The position numbers were made by a program, and so were the translations under genes. DNA of 64,000 nt, from assembly GCA_016795065.1 (NCBI GenBank), contig JAEUIU010000038.1:112820-176819 (forward strand), given 5' to 3'. The DNA is from Phycisphaerae bacterium. GTDB taxonomy: Bacteria; Planctomycetota; Phycisphaerae; Phycisphaerales; SM1A02. Positions 17,245-25,307 of this stretch are shown piece after piece. The notes below the pieces were generated by a model. It ran no database searches and was not told where the DNA came from. It worked only from the letters and a program-made list of their open reading frames with translations. Position 1 is the first letter of the stretch, and every line of letters starts with the position of its first letter.

Positions 17245-19173
17245 TTACTTGGCGGGCGTTGCCGGAGCGGCCGGAGTTGCTGGCTTTTCGGCGGGCTTCT
17301 CGGCGGGCTTCTCGGTGGGCACCCCCGACTTGCCCTCGGCTGGGACCGCGGTACCTCGAGCGGCCTCAAGCCTCGACTTCAGCTCGCCAAAGTAGGTCTT
17401 GTGCAACTCCTTCAGGTGTTGTGGGACCTCTTCCTCGGTCACGCCCTGCTCCATGCTGTTGGCGACGTCGGTGATCACCCGATTCAGTGCTTCAGAGGAC
17501 TGGCCGCGATCGGCCTCGCCCTCGACAGCCTGACGTGAGATCACATCACCTGCGGTGAGCTCCACCTTCTCCTTCTGGATCTTGGTCGCGGTCGGTGACT
17601 TCTGGAAGCCTGCGCTGCCACCGTTCGCGCGACCGTGCCCGCCTCGACGGTTGCCGATGTTCTGGCCGGCTTGGTCGCCTTGGCACTGGCCAGGCATGCC
17701 GCCCTCGCACTGCCCAAGGCCCTGACACTGCTTGTCGGCCTCATTCATGGCCGCTTCGGCATCCTGCATCATTTGTTGCAGAGACTCGAGGTCGTTCAGC
17801 ATGTCCGACATGGAGCCGGTGCCACCCTGCTGCTCGCCACCTTGCCCCTGATTCTGGCCCGGCTTCTGGCCGCCGCTTTCGCCTTCCTTGCCCTGCTGTT
17901 GACCGGACTTCTCGCCGGGGCTGCCCTGCGATCCGCCCTTCTCACCTTGCTGGCCGCTCTGGCTGGAACCCTGCTTGCCACCCTGCTTCTGCCCAGGGTT
18001 GTTGCACGCGCCATTGCACGCCTGAGACATCTCTTGGAGCTTCTGCTGGGCCTGCTGTTGGGCCTGGGCAGCCTTACGGATGTCCTGCTTTTGCTGTTCG
18101 CTCAGGCCCTTCGAGTTCTCGAGGGCGCGTTCGAGGGCTTCCTTGTTGCCGGCGAGCTTGGGATCGAGGTTCGCCTTCTTCAGAGCCTGCTCGACGTTCT
18201 CCTTGTTCGAAGCGAGCTTGTCGATCTGCTTGGAGAGATCGCCCAACTGCTTTTCGATCTCGGCCTTCTTTGCCGGATCGTTGCCCGCGGCCTCCTTCAG
18301 CTTCTCCAGCGCATCCTTGGCGGCCTTGAAGTCGCCTTCCTTCAGCGCCTTGCTGAGCTCACCCACTTCACTTCCGGGAGGAGTCTCAAGGTTCGCCAAC
18401 TGGTTCTTAATCGCGTCGAGCTTCTGGGCGTCGTCGCCCTTGAGCAGGTCGTTGAGCTTCTTCTGCGTGTCGGTCAGATTCTTGATCGCGTCGCGTCGCA
18501 CTTCCTCGGGCGTCTTGGGGAGCTCGTTCGGAGGAACGTTCTCGCCGGTCGGGTCGCCAAGCTTGGTCGCGAATTTCTCGAGCTTCTCGTTCTTCTCGAG
18601 CATGCTCTTCACCGCCGTCTCGGCCAGCTTCGCCTCGTTGCGGACCTGGGCTGTTTGAAGGACCTCCTCATCCTGTGCAAAGAGGTCGCCCTGCGGTAGC
18701 CACCACGCTCCCACCGCGAGAACGGCGATGACCGGACCGATCCACGAGCTATTCGGGGCCTTCACGGCGAAGGCGCGGCCCAACGATTCGCGCGTCTTCT
18801 TGTCTCGGGCGATGGCAACACCGTCGGCGACGGCAGCTCGGGCGAAGCCATCAGCGCGGTCCTTGACCGCCAGCGCCGTCGAGAGTCGTTCCTTGAGCGA
18901 GAGTCGCTCGTCGACCAAGACCGCCAAGGTCATGGGAGTGAGGGAGAGACTGCGGGCGTAGATCGCCCCCGCGACGACCGCTGCAAGGGCGGCCCCAATG
19001 ACTACCCACATGATCGGCAATGTTGCGGCGATAGCCGGCGAGGTCTTGGTGAGGAGGACCACAAGGAGAACGAGGATCGATGCGCCGACGAGGCCATAGT
19101 GGAGGCCTCGAAGGAACCGGCCTTGGAGAAGGCGGCGGCGAACCAAATCGAGGATCTGTCGGATGTCGTCCAT
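17245..19173 (-). CDS. Membrane-anchored coiled-coil protein with Gln/Gly-rich segment
   Basis: I do not recognise a named family. The 642 residues begin with two hydrophobic helices (about 25-70) and a third near 145-165, an arrangement like DUF4175-type proteins. A long charged coiled-coil region follows (about 170-385), rich in Lys, Glu and Leu. Next comes a low-complexity Gln/Gly/Ser-rich stretch with several cysteines (NGACNNPG, DKQCQGLGQCEGG), and finally a helical tail ending in PAEKP repeats. It sits just upstream of the ABC/MoxR/VWA genes on the same strand but is separated from them by a terminator. Export of the C-terminal part is likely but not shown. Confidence 0.75.
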   Translation of the reverse strand: MDDIRQILDLVRRRLLQGRFLRGLHYGLVGASILVLLVVLLTKTSPAIAATLPIMWVVIGAALAAVVAGAIYARSLSLTPMTLAVLVDERLSLKERLSTALAVKDRADGFARAAVADGVAIARDKKTRESLGRAFAVKAPNSSWIGPVIAVLAVGAWWLPQGDLFAQDEEVLQTAQVRNEAKLAETAVKSMLEKNEKLEKFATKLGDPTGENVPPNELPKTPEEVRRDAIKNLTDTQKKLNDLLKGDDAQKLDAIKNQLANLETPPGSEVGELSKALKEGDFKAAKDALEKLKEAAGNDPAKKAEIEKQLGDLSKQIDKLASNKENVEQALKKANLDPKLAGNKEALERALENSKGLSEQQKQDIRKAAQAQQQAQQKLQEMSQACNGACNNPGQKQGGKQGSSQSGQQGEKGGSQGSPGEKSGQQQGKEGESGGQKPGQNQGQGGEQQGGTGSMSDMLNDLESLQQMMQDAEAAMNEADKQCQGLGQCEGGMPGQCQGDQAGQNIGNRRGGHGRANGGSAGFQKSPTATKIQKEKVELTAGDVISRQAVEGEADRGQSSEALNRVITDVANSMEQGVTEEEVPQHLKELHKTYFGELKSRLEAARGTAVPAEGKSGVPTEKPAEKPAEKPATPAAPATPAK

Positions 19174-19703
19174 GTGGTCCTCAGAGTTGCGTGGATCCGA
19201 GTGGTAGCCGCGCCAACACCTGTCTCAACGCCGAAGCATCCCGTTCGCTGCATCCATCCAAACCGTCACGAGCCCGGCCCAGTACAGCGTTTAGTACAGC
19301 GTTCAGAACAGCGTTCAGGACAGCGCTGCGCGACTGCCCAACGCCTTGACGGCTGCAGGATGAGCTTTGAGGTCGTCCAAACCCAGCACATCGCTCGGGC
19401 AAATGCCCTAACTCTCTCATGCTACACGGCACTTTCTCCCGAGCGAATGAAAGGACCACATAATTTCCTCGAAAACTCAGACCTCCTGAGCGGAACCGAG
19501 ATCGAGTTGCCAACGGACCATGGCCGCACACCCTACCGTCGTCCTGGCTCACGAAGGGCAACGGTCATGAAGCCGCTCGCGGACAGAATCGCCCTCGTTC
19601 GGTCGGAGCGTCGATGTACCAACCGCTAGCCCGCATTCGCAACCCGTCGGCTTGCCCTGCGCAAGAGCGACCCCTCTGCCCCTTCCTTCTTCAGGAGTCT
19701 CGC
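19174..19703. other. Divergent intergenic region
   Basis: This 530-bp interval separates two divergent genes and must hold both promoters. It is visibly lower in GC than its surroundings between about 19340 and 19560. The only clear structure is the four-unit 12-bp tandem repeat at 19280-19327. Open frames here are made largely of that repeat and lack ribosome-binding sites, so I do not call a gene. No confident promoter hexamers were found. Confidence 0.5.
19280..19327. repeat. Tandem repeat, four 12-bp units
   Basis: Four consecutive 12-base units are CAGTACAGCGTT, TAGTACAGCGTT, CAGAACAGCGTT and CAGGACAGCGCT. They share the core ACAGCG with one to three changes between units. The repeat lies about 110 bp upstream of the minus-strand gene start and about 380 bp upstream of the plus-strand one. 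It could be an array of regulator sites or a slippage-prone repeat. Confidence 0.85.
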
Positions 19704-20606
19704 GTGCGATCGACTTCGCGCTTCGTTTCCTCCTCGTCGACCTTGGTCGCCTTACTACTCGTGGGATGGCTCCTTCCATCGCCAGCCGCCGTGGCGGCCC
19801 CTCAAACGCCCGCGCCGCCCACGCCCGCCGTGGATGATCTCGCCCGCCAGGTCGAGTCACTGAAGCAGGAGCTCAGCAAGGCTCAGGCCCGGATTAGCGA
19901 ACTTGAGGCCGAACTCCAATCGCTCAAGAGTGGCACGCCGAATCCGGCAACCGTCGCACCGGCGAATCCGAACGGCCAAGCCGACGCCGGTGACCCCGCC
20001 CCGGTTGAGTCGGATGAGAAGACCCGCGTCGCTTCGGTTGGGGACTTCCTCACCAAAGCCCAAGCCGAGTACGCCACAGCCTTCCCCCCGCCATCCCCCG
20101 ACGATCGACCGGAACCGGCCGCCGCTCGCCAGCGTTCGCTTGAGCGATTCGTCGCTTCGATGAACCGAGGCTGGCGTCAGGAGGTCCGTTGGTCGGTCAA
20201 GATCAACAAGGCAGAGCGCCTCGGGGAAGGTGTCCTGCTAACGGTGCAGCCCCTGAACGACGACGGCTCATTCCGGGGCGATCCGGTCCCCATGCTGGTC
20301 GAGGCCCGCCGCGTCCGGCGTCTTGAGGTCGTCTTCCAAAAGGCCCAACCGAACGAGACGTTCAGCGTACGGGCCGTCTTCTCGCCGCGGCTCTCTGTCG
20401 ACATGGCACGACAGGAGCCGGGCCTCTTCAACAACCCACCGCTCGTCGGGCCGGGTGTTGAGTTCCGCTACGACCTCGCCGTGCAGGGCATTGCCAAGGC
20501 AAAGCCGTTGAGCGAGAAGGAAGCCGCGCAGAGCGATGGACGCAAGGCTGAGCCTCAGCCAGCGGACTCAGGCACCGGCAACACTCCCGCCACGCCAAGC
20601 CGCTGA
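19704..20606 (+). CDS. Exported protein with N-terminal coiled coil, function unknown
   Basis: The start chosen is GTG 19704, six bases after an AGGAG ribosome-binding sequence; it gives 300 residues with a clear signal peptide (TLVALLLVGWLLPSPAAVAA). A longer frame from 19614 would bury that signal. After the signal comes a short heptad coil of about 35 residues (LARQVESLKQELSKAQARIS and onward), a Pro/Ala-rich linker, and a conserved-looking globular part from about residue 110 (RSLERFVASMNRGWRQEVRW). The product is probably periplasmic. I do not recognise the family. The next gene follows after 14 bp. Confidence 0.75.
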   Translation: MRSTSRFVSSSSTLVALLLVGWLLPSPAAVAAPQTPAPPTPAVDDLARQVESLKQELSKAQARISELEAELQSLKSGTPNPATVAPANPNGQADAGDPAPVESDEKTRVASVGDFLTKAQAEYATAFPPPSPDDRPEPAAARQRSLERFVASMNRGWRQEVRWSVKINKAERLGEGVLLTVQPLNDDGSFRGDPVPMLVEARRVRRLEVVFQKAQPNETFSVRAVFSPRLSVDMARQEPGLFNNPPLVGPGVEFRYDLAVQGIAKAKPLSEKEAAQSDGRKAEPQPADSGTGNTPATPSR

Positions 20607-20620
20607 GCGGTTGACCACGC

Positions 20621-20947
20621 ATGGATCCTGACCAGAACGTTTGCCTTTGCTTTCGAGTCAGCCTTCGCAAGCTGCGCACGTTCATGGATCGTGAGCGCCC
20701 GCAGGTAGCCAGCCAACTGTCGGAATGCCTCTCGGCCGGCACGGGCTGCCAGTGGTGCGTCCCGTTCCTGTGCCGGTTGCATGGGCAATGGCAGGCGGGC
20801 GACCTTCCCGATCTGCCCGTCTCGCCCGAGGAATATGCGGCGAAACGGTTGACCTACCGCCAGCGAAGGTCGGCGGGAGCCACGCCGGACCAAGCCCGTG
20901 TCGACGAAGGCGCGTATCGTGATGACTCGGCGACCAACGAGTCCTGA
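20621..20947 (+). CDS. BFD-like [2Fe-2S]-binding protein
   Basis: The first 55 of 108 residues match bacterioferritin-associated-ferredoxin-like domains: C8-x-C10 (VCLCFRVS), a helical stretch (LRTFMDRERP), then GTGCQWCVPFL with C43-x2-C46. These four cysteines are the expected [2Fe-2S] ligands. The tail (60-108) is charged and unconserved. Free BFD proteins help release iron from bacterioferritin; no bacterioferritin gene is in the window, so the partner is unknown. It follows the previous gene by 14 bp and lies about 2 kb before feoAB, in an iron-themed neighbourhood. Confidence 0.8.
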   Translation: MDPDQNVCLCFRVSLRKLRTFMDRERPQVASQLSECLSAGTGCQWCVPFLCRLHGQWQAGDLPDLPVSPEEYAAKRLTYRQRRSAGATPDQARVDEGAYRDDSATNES

Positions 20948-20997
20948 CGCGCTTCCTCCTTGCGTGCATCGTTGGTCATCGCTTTCGGAGAGAGAAC

Positions 20998-21489
20998 ATG
21001 ATGTTTCGACTTGCGCGGAGAGCGTTGGTAGCCTCGACGGCCTGTGTGCTGGGCCTTTCGCTGGCCGGGTGTGAGGGCGAGAAGCCCTCCGACCTCATCA
21101 ACAAGGCCGCCGACGGCGTCAAGTCCGCTGCCGATTCGGTCAAGGAGGGCGCCGACGCGGCGAAGGAGAAGCTCGCCCCGGCCGCCGATGAGGCGGTTGC
21201 GAAGCTGCGCGAGACTGCTTCGAGCGCTGCCCAAAGTGCCCTCGATTCGCTGAAGAGCGGTTTCGAAAAGGCGAAGACGAAGGTCGCGTCGCTGGCCGAA
21301 CCCATCAAGGGCCAGGCGTCCGCATTGGTGACCCAAATCGAGTCGGCCACCCAGGGGATCGAGGCGAAGATCGCCGAGTTCAAGACCGCCGGCGCCGACA
21401 AGCTGCCGTTGCTCAAGGATGACGTAATGAAGCTCATCGAGAGCGCCAAGGCCAAGCTTGGGGATCTGACGAAGCTGCTGCCGAGCTGA
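20998..21489 (+). CDS. Small alanine/lysine-rich helical lipoprotein
   Basis: This 163-residue protein has a good ribosome-binding sequence (GGAGAGAG) and a lipoprotein signal ending in LAGC (C25 if the first of two adjacent ATGs is used). The mature part is almost entirely amphipathic helix rich in Ala, Lys, Glu and Asp, with 11-residue-like repeats such as KAADGVKSAADSVKEGADAA. This resembles apolipoprotein- or LEA-like sequences. It is probably anchored in a membrane and extends into the periplasm. No enzyme motif is present and no specific function can be given. It converges on the PilZ gene. Confidence 0.8.
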   Translation: MMFRLARRALVASTACVLGLSLAGCEGEKPSDLINKAADGVKSAADSVKEGADAAKEKLAPAADEAVAKLRETASSAAQSALDSLKSGFEKAKTKVASLAEPIKGQASALVTQIESATQGIEAKIAEFKTAGADKLPLLKDDVMKLIESAKAKLGDLTKLLPS

Positions 21490-21560
21490 CTGGCCGAGTG
21501 TCACATCCCCATGGCGAAGGCTAGAACTCAGGGCCTTCCCAAGGGGGTGCGAGGCTTCGT

Positions 21561-22325
21561 TCATTCCGTCGGCGCTGCTGCGGAACGGGCTGATCGCTGG
21601 GCGACGATCTCGCGCAGGTAGCGGTCGAGTTCGGGCACCTCGGTGGTGAATCGGACGCCGATATCGGTTTGGCCATCCCTCGACGGGCCCGCGTGCACCA
21701 CGATGCCGAGGGTGTGGATGCGCATCTGGTCATGTAGTTTCGCGCGAAGGACGACCCGATCGCCAGCCCGCAGCACGGCGTTGGTGGTTGTTCGGACGCG
21801 GGCACCGCCGATGGCAAGGTCCACGAGGGAACCCTGTGCGATCGGGCGATGGGTCGGTGCATTGAGGACCTCAACGGGCGGCGGCGATTGGAAGGCAATG
21901 GCCACCCGTTCCGCCCGTCGCCGATCATCGAAGACGAGTGTTTCCGGCACGGCGAGGCGGTAGCCGATCTGCCCTTCGCCGGGCTCAAAGCGGGCAATGA
22001 CCGTCGTGAATCCGACGTAGGTGCCGCCATCGAGCTGGAAGCGAACTTGGAGGCGCTCGCCGGGCGCCAGTGATCGCTGCCCGGGTCGGTAGAGGGGACG
22101 GCCGATTGCGATCGAAGTGTCATCCGCGGCCTGGAGCGTTGCGTCGATCGGCAGCGGGCGTGTGCCGGGGTCATACCGCGACAGGACCAGCGGGAGCCGG
22201 GCCGCAACGGCAGCTGCGAGGATCGCTCCGACCACCGGGGTCTCCCGCTCCTCGGCTGCCGCTGGGGCACCGAGAAGGTCGAGGGCTCGGAATGTCGTGT
22301 TGGTCCAGACTCGCATAGGACCCAT
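21561..22325 (-). CDS. PilZ domain protein (YcgR-like, c-di-GMP binding)
   Basis: The 254 residues show a YcgR-like layout: an N-terminal beta domain (about 55-135) and a C-terminal PilZ domain (about 135-245). The c-di-GMP contacts are an Arg-rich motif, DDRRRAERV, and a variant of D-x-S-x-x-G, LVDLAIGGARV, with Ala-Ile where Ser is usual. In bacteria with flagella such proteins often slow the motor when c-di-GMP is high, which would fit the flagellar genes here. It is transcribed divergently from feoA. The substituted motif could weaken binding. Confidence 0.8.
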   Translation of the reverse strand: MGPMRVWTNTTFRALDLLGAPAAAEERETPVVGAILAAAVAARLPLVLSRYDPGTRPLPIDATLQAADDTSIAIGRPLYRPGQRSLAPGERLQVRFQLDGGTYVGFTTVIARFEPGEGQIGYRLAVPETLVFDDRRRAERVAIAFQSPPPVEVLNAPTHRPIAQGSLVDLAIGGARVRTTTNAVLRAGDRVVLRAKLHDQMRIHTLGIVVHAGPSRDGQTDIGVRFTTEVPELDRYLREIVAQRSARSAAAPTE

Positions 22326-22480
22326 ATCGGAAGGGTTCCCGCGTCACTTTGGCCCGAGTTCCGAGCCATGACGACACGGCCGACGCAGGCCTCCCATGCC
22401 GGTCGTTCTGCGATCGCTTCTGGGTCGACGCGTCTCCCCCGATCGGCAAGAGCCCCTTCTGGTTTCGCCTGCCGGATCGC

Positions 22481-22509
22481 TTGTCGTTGCGACTCAGTCG
22501 CAATACGAT
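22481..22509 (+). promoter_or_regulatory. Putative feoAB promoter with palindromic operator
   Basis: TTGTCG (22481-22486) and TACGAT (22504-22509) each match the sigma-70 consensus at four of six bases and are exactly 17 bp apart. That spacer is entirely a perfect palindrome, TTGCGAC-TCA-GTCGCAA (22487-22503). A repressor bound there would block RNA polymerase directly. The site lies 71 bp before the preferred feoA start. The regulator is not identified; it does not match the E. coli Fur box. Confidence 0.6.
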
Positions 22510-22579
22510 TCGGGGACCGCGGGCCTACGACCCTGCGGAGCTCGTCCCCCGCGTTTCTCTCCTCCCCGCCGTGGCCGTT

Positions 22580-22921
22580 GTGACCCCCGACCCACTTCCC
22601 GGCTCTACCCCTGCACCTCGCCGAGTGCCACTCACCCAGTTGAAGCGGGGCGATCGCGCGGTCGTGGATCTGAACGATCTCGCCCCCGAGGACACTCGAC
22701 TTCTCTCGGCAATGGGGCTTGGCGACAGGTGCGAGGTGCGAGTCTGTCGTGCGGGAACGCCCTGCATCGTCCAAGTGGAGGCAACGCGCCTTGGCATTTC
22801 GGCAGAGGTGGCGGCGCGCATTCTGGCCATGCCTTGCTCCTGTTACCCCGATGTCGGCACGACGGCAACGAGTCCGTCGAAGGCTGAGGCTGGCGATCGC
22901 CCGAACGGCCGCGCGTCGTGA
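22580..22921 (+). CDS. feoA: FeoA-domain protein, ferrous iron uptake
   Basis: FeoA is a small SH3-like cytoplasmic protein that works with the FeoB iron channel. The domain is clear in PLTQLKRGDRAVVDLND, SAMGLGDRCEVRVCR and RLGISAEVAARIL. The start is uncertain. The frame is open from ATG 22349, but that would place the promoter palindrome inside the gene. GTG 22580 (113 residues) is preferred; GTG 22625, just before the domain, is also possible. The C-terminal 25 residues after MPCSCYPD are unconserved and contain two extra cysteines. The stop overlaps the feoB GTG start by 4 bp. Confidence 0.85.
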   Translation: MTPDPLPGSTPAPRRVPLTQLKRGDRAVVDLNDLAPEDTRLLSAMGLGDRCEVRVCRAGTPCIVQVEATRLGISAEVAARILAMPCSCYPDVGTTATSPSKAEAGDRPNGRAS

Positions 22922-25026
22922 ACGAGCCGCGTATGTCCCGCGACGAAGCCTCCGTTAACAATCGCGCTTCCGTTGGTGAACCGAGCGTCGATGATGATGG
23001 TCCAACCGGATCCGCACGACCGCAACGGCGATTGACGCGCGTGGCGCTGCTGGGCAATCCAAACGTCGGGAAGACAACACTCTTCAATCGCTTCTGCGGG
23101 CTGCGATCCAAGACGGCGAACTTCCCGGGCTCGACGGTCGAGGCCCACACCGGTACGTGGACGATCGGCTCACCCGTCGCTTCCACCACGGCGGATCGCC
23201 ACGCGGTCGACATCAGCGATCGGCTCGAGGTCATTGACCTTCCCGGCGTCTATGCCCTCGACCTTGACCTGCCCGAATCAGCTCTCTGCCGGGAATGCCT
23301 CCTTGGACGACTCTCGGGCTGTGAGCCGGACGCGATCATCGTCGTTGTGGATGCGACGAACCTGCCTCGAAATCTGCAGTTCCTGGCCAGCGTCGCCAAA
23401 GCGAATCAAGGCGATGACACCCACAGGCCGAATCGTCCAATGGTGGTGGCGATCACGATGGCCGACATCGCTGCCCGAAAGGGCCTGTCGATCGACGAAC
23501 GATTGGTGAGCGAGCATATCGGTTGCCCCGCGACGATCGTCTCGGGGCGCACCGGCGAAGGCCTCGAACGGCTCGCGGAGTCGCTTCGTCGGGCGACGCC
23601 TTGCCGTCCAAAGCTCTTGCCTGACGAAACGGTTGCTGCATGGGCGGCTCGCGTTGTGGAGGAGAGCGTGGGCGGTGCCCGCGCCGCGGGAACCGATCAC
23701 GACAGTGTGGCCGATCGGCTCGACGCAGCCTTCACCCATCCGGTCGTCGGCTCGCTCATCTTCGCCGCGCTCATGGCTGGGCTCTTCCTCACGATCTTCC
23801 TCCTCGCGGAGTTCCCGATGGTGGCCATCGAATGGCTCTTCGGGAAGCTCGGCAGCAGCGTGCAGACCATCTTCGGCGATGGCATCCTGGGTTCGTTGCT
23901 GGCCGACGGCGTTCTCGGGGGCCTGGCTGGAACGCTGGTTTTCCTGCCGCAGATCTGCCTCCTCTTCTTCCTCCTCTCGCTCCTGGAAGATACCGGTTAC
24001 CTCGCTCGTGCCGCGTTCGTGATGGACCGGGTGATGTGCCGCTTCGGCCTTCCCGGCCAAGCCTTCGTGCCGCTCCTTTCCAGCCACGCCTGTGCCCTGC
24101 CGGGCATCATGAGTGCGCGGCTCATTCCCGATCGGCGCGATCGACTGGCCACGATTCTCGTCGCCCCCTTTCTCAGTTGCTCCGCCCGGGTTCCGGTCTA
24201 TGTGCTGCTGACGACCATCCTCTTCCGCGACAGCCCGTGGCTTGCCGGGCTCGCCTTCGCAGGCTGCTATGTGCTCGGGGCGGCGGCAGCGCTCCTGACA
24301 GCGCTCATCTTCCGAAGCACGTTCCTGCGTGGGACGTCTCGGCCGATGGTGCTGGAGCTTCCCAGCTACAAGCTGCCGTCGATCCGGACCGCGCTCCTCG
24401 TCACCCTCGATCGAGCGAAGACCTTCCTGACCAACGCCGGCACGATGATCATGGCGATCTGCATCGTGATGTGGTGGCTCTCGGCCTATCCACACGCGGA
24501 TCCGTCGCCGGCTGCCGAGGCGTTGCGGGTGCAGGCTGCGGCCATCGCATCGGCGGATGAGGCCGGCGCCGAGGGCCTTCTCGAGGAGGCTGCCCGAATG
24601 GAGAAGGCGACCCAACAGGCCCATTCCTTTGCGGGCCGCATTGGCGGCGCGGTCGAGCCTCTCTTCGAGCCGCTCGGTTTCGACCGCCAACTGACGATCG
24701 CAACCCTCACGTCGTTCATGGCCCGCGAAGTTTTCGTGTCGACCTTGGCCGTCCTCAACGGCACCGACGAAGAGGACAAGCGGATGGTGGAGAAGCTCGC
24801 CACGGCAACCCGCGACGACGGCACGCCGGTCCTGACACCCGCCACGAGTTCCTCGCTTCTGGTGTTCTTCGTACTGGCCATGCAATGCCTGCCCACGCTC
24901 GCCGTCACGCGGCGGGAAACGGGCACCTGGCGATGGGCGGCGCTCCAGTTCATCTGGATGTCTGGCGTTGCCTACGGTGCTGCGTTCCTGACCTATCAGG
25001 GGCTGCGGGCGTTCGGCGTCACATGA
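22918..25026 (+). CDS. feoB: Ferrous iron transporter FeoB
   Basis: This 702-residue membrane GTPase imports Fe(II). The G domain has G1 GNPNVGKT (46-53), the switch-I threonine in NFPGSTVE, G3 DLPG (107-110) and G5 SGRTG near 209. G4 reads TMAD (180-183) where NxxD is usual. About ten membrane helices follow. They include the two Gate-like repeats RVPVYVLLTTI and the segment FMAREVFVSTLAVL, with the FeoB signature SSHACALPGIMSARLIPDRR between them. The gene is translationally coupled to feoA and followed 13 bp later by a small membrane protein. Assignment is firm; the G4 change may alter guanine selectivity. Confidence 0.96.
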   Translation: MNEPRMSRDEASVNNRASVGEPSVDDDGPTGSARPQRRLTRVALLGNPNVGKTTLFNRFCGLRSKTANFPGSTVEAHTGTWTIGSPVASTTADRHAVDISDRLEVIDLPGVYALDLDLPESALCRECLLGRLSGCEPDAIIVVVDATNLPRNLQFLASVAKANQGDDTHRPNRPMVVAITMADIAARKGLSIDERLVSEHIGCPATIVSGRTGEGLERLAESLRRATPCRPKLLPDETVAAWAARVVEESVGGARAAGTDHDSVADRLDAAFTHPVVGSLIFAALMAGLFLTIFLLAEFPMVAIEWLFGKLGSSVQTIFGDGILGSLLADGVLGGLAGTLVFLPQICLLFFLLSLLEDTGYLARAAFVMDRVMCRFGLPGQAFVPLLSSHACALPGIMSARLIPDRRDRLATILVAPFLSCSARVPVYVLLTTILFRDSPWLAGLAFAGCYVLGAAAALLTALIFRSTFLRGTSRPMVLELPSYKLPSIRTALLVTLDRAKTFLTNAGTMIMAICIVMWWLSAYPHADPSPAAEALRVQAAAIASADEAGAEGLLEEAARMEKATQQAHSFAGRIGGAVEPLFEPLGFDRQLTIATLTSFMAREVFVSTLAVLNGTDEEDKRMVEKLATATRDDGTPVLTPATSSSLLVFFVLAMQCLPTLAVTRRETGTWRWAALQFIWMSGVAYGAAFLTYQGLRAFGVT

Positions 25027-25039
25027 GGAGTGACCAGCG

Positions 25040-25237
25040 ATGAACCTCCCTCTTGACGATTGGCAGTTCTGGGTCGCCTCGGCCGTCACGGCGGTCGCCC
25101 TTGCGATGGCTCTTCGTCCCTTCTGGCCGCGGCGAGGTTCCGCGCAGGGCGGCGCTTGCCCCGGCTGCCCCAGTGGTGCGGCAGCCCAGAAGCCCAAGCG
25201 GACTGCGATTACGATTGAGGGGAAGCGCGTCGAGTGA
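25040..25237 (+). CDS. Small FeoB-associated Cys-containing membrane protein
   Basis: This 65-residue protein starts 13 bp after feoB. It has one membrane helix (WVASAVTAVALAMAL), then a basic stretch and the motif GGACPGCPSG with two cysteines, ending in a hydrophilic tail. Position, length and layout match the small Cys-containing proteins often coded behind feoB, which may play the part FeoC plays elsewhere. Sequence similarity cannot be judged without a search. There is a ribosome-binding-like GAGGAGTGA nine or ten bases upstream. Confidence 0.75.
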   Translation: MNLPLDDWQFWVASAVTAVALAMALRPFWPRRGSAQGGACPGCPSGAAAQKPKRTAITIEGKRVE

Positions 25238-25307
25238 GTGCGCCGAGTGCGCGACGTGCGGGCGGCGTCCTGTCGCGGCCGCAAGCCCCTTGCCGATAGA
25301 AGTCCCG

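Noticed and set aside
19181..19561. Minus-strand frame of 126 codons with NAVL repeats
   Set aside because: The repeats are just the 12-bp tandem repeat read in frame. There is no ribosome-binding site and the rest has no coding character.
22349..22579. Upstream extension of feoA
   Set aside because: The extra 77 codons have no FeoA similarity and contain the promoter hexamers and operator palindrome, so a downstream start is more likely.
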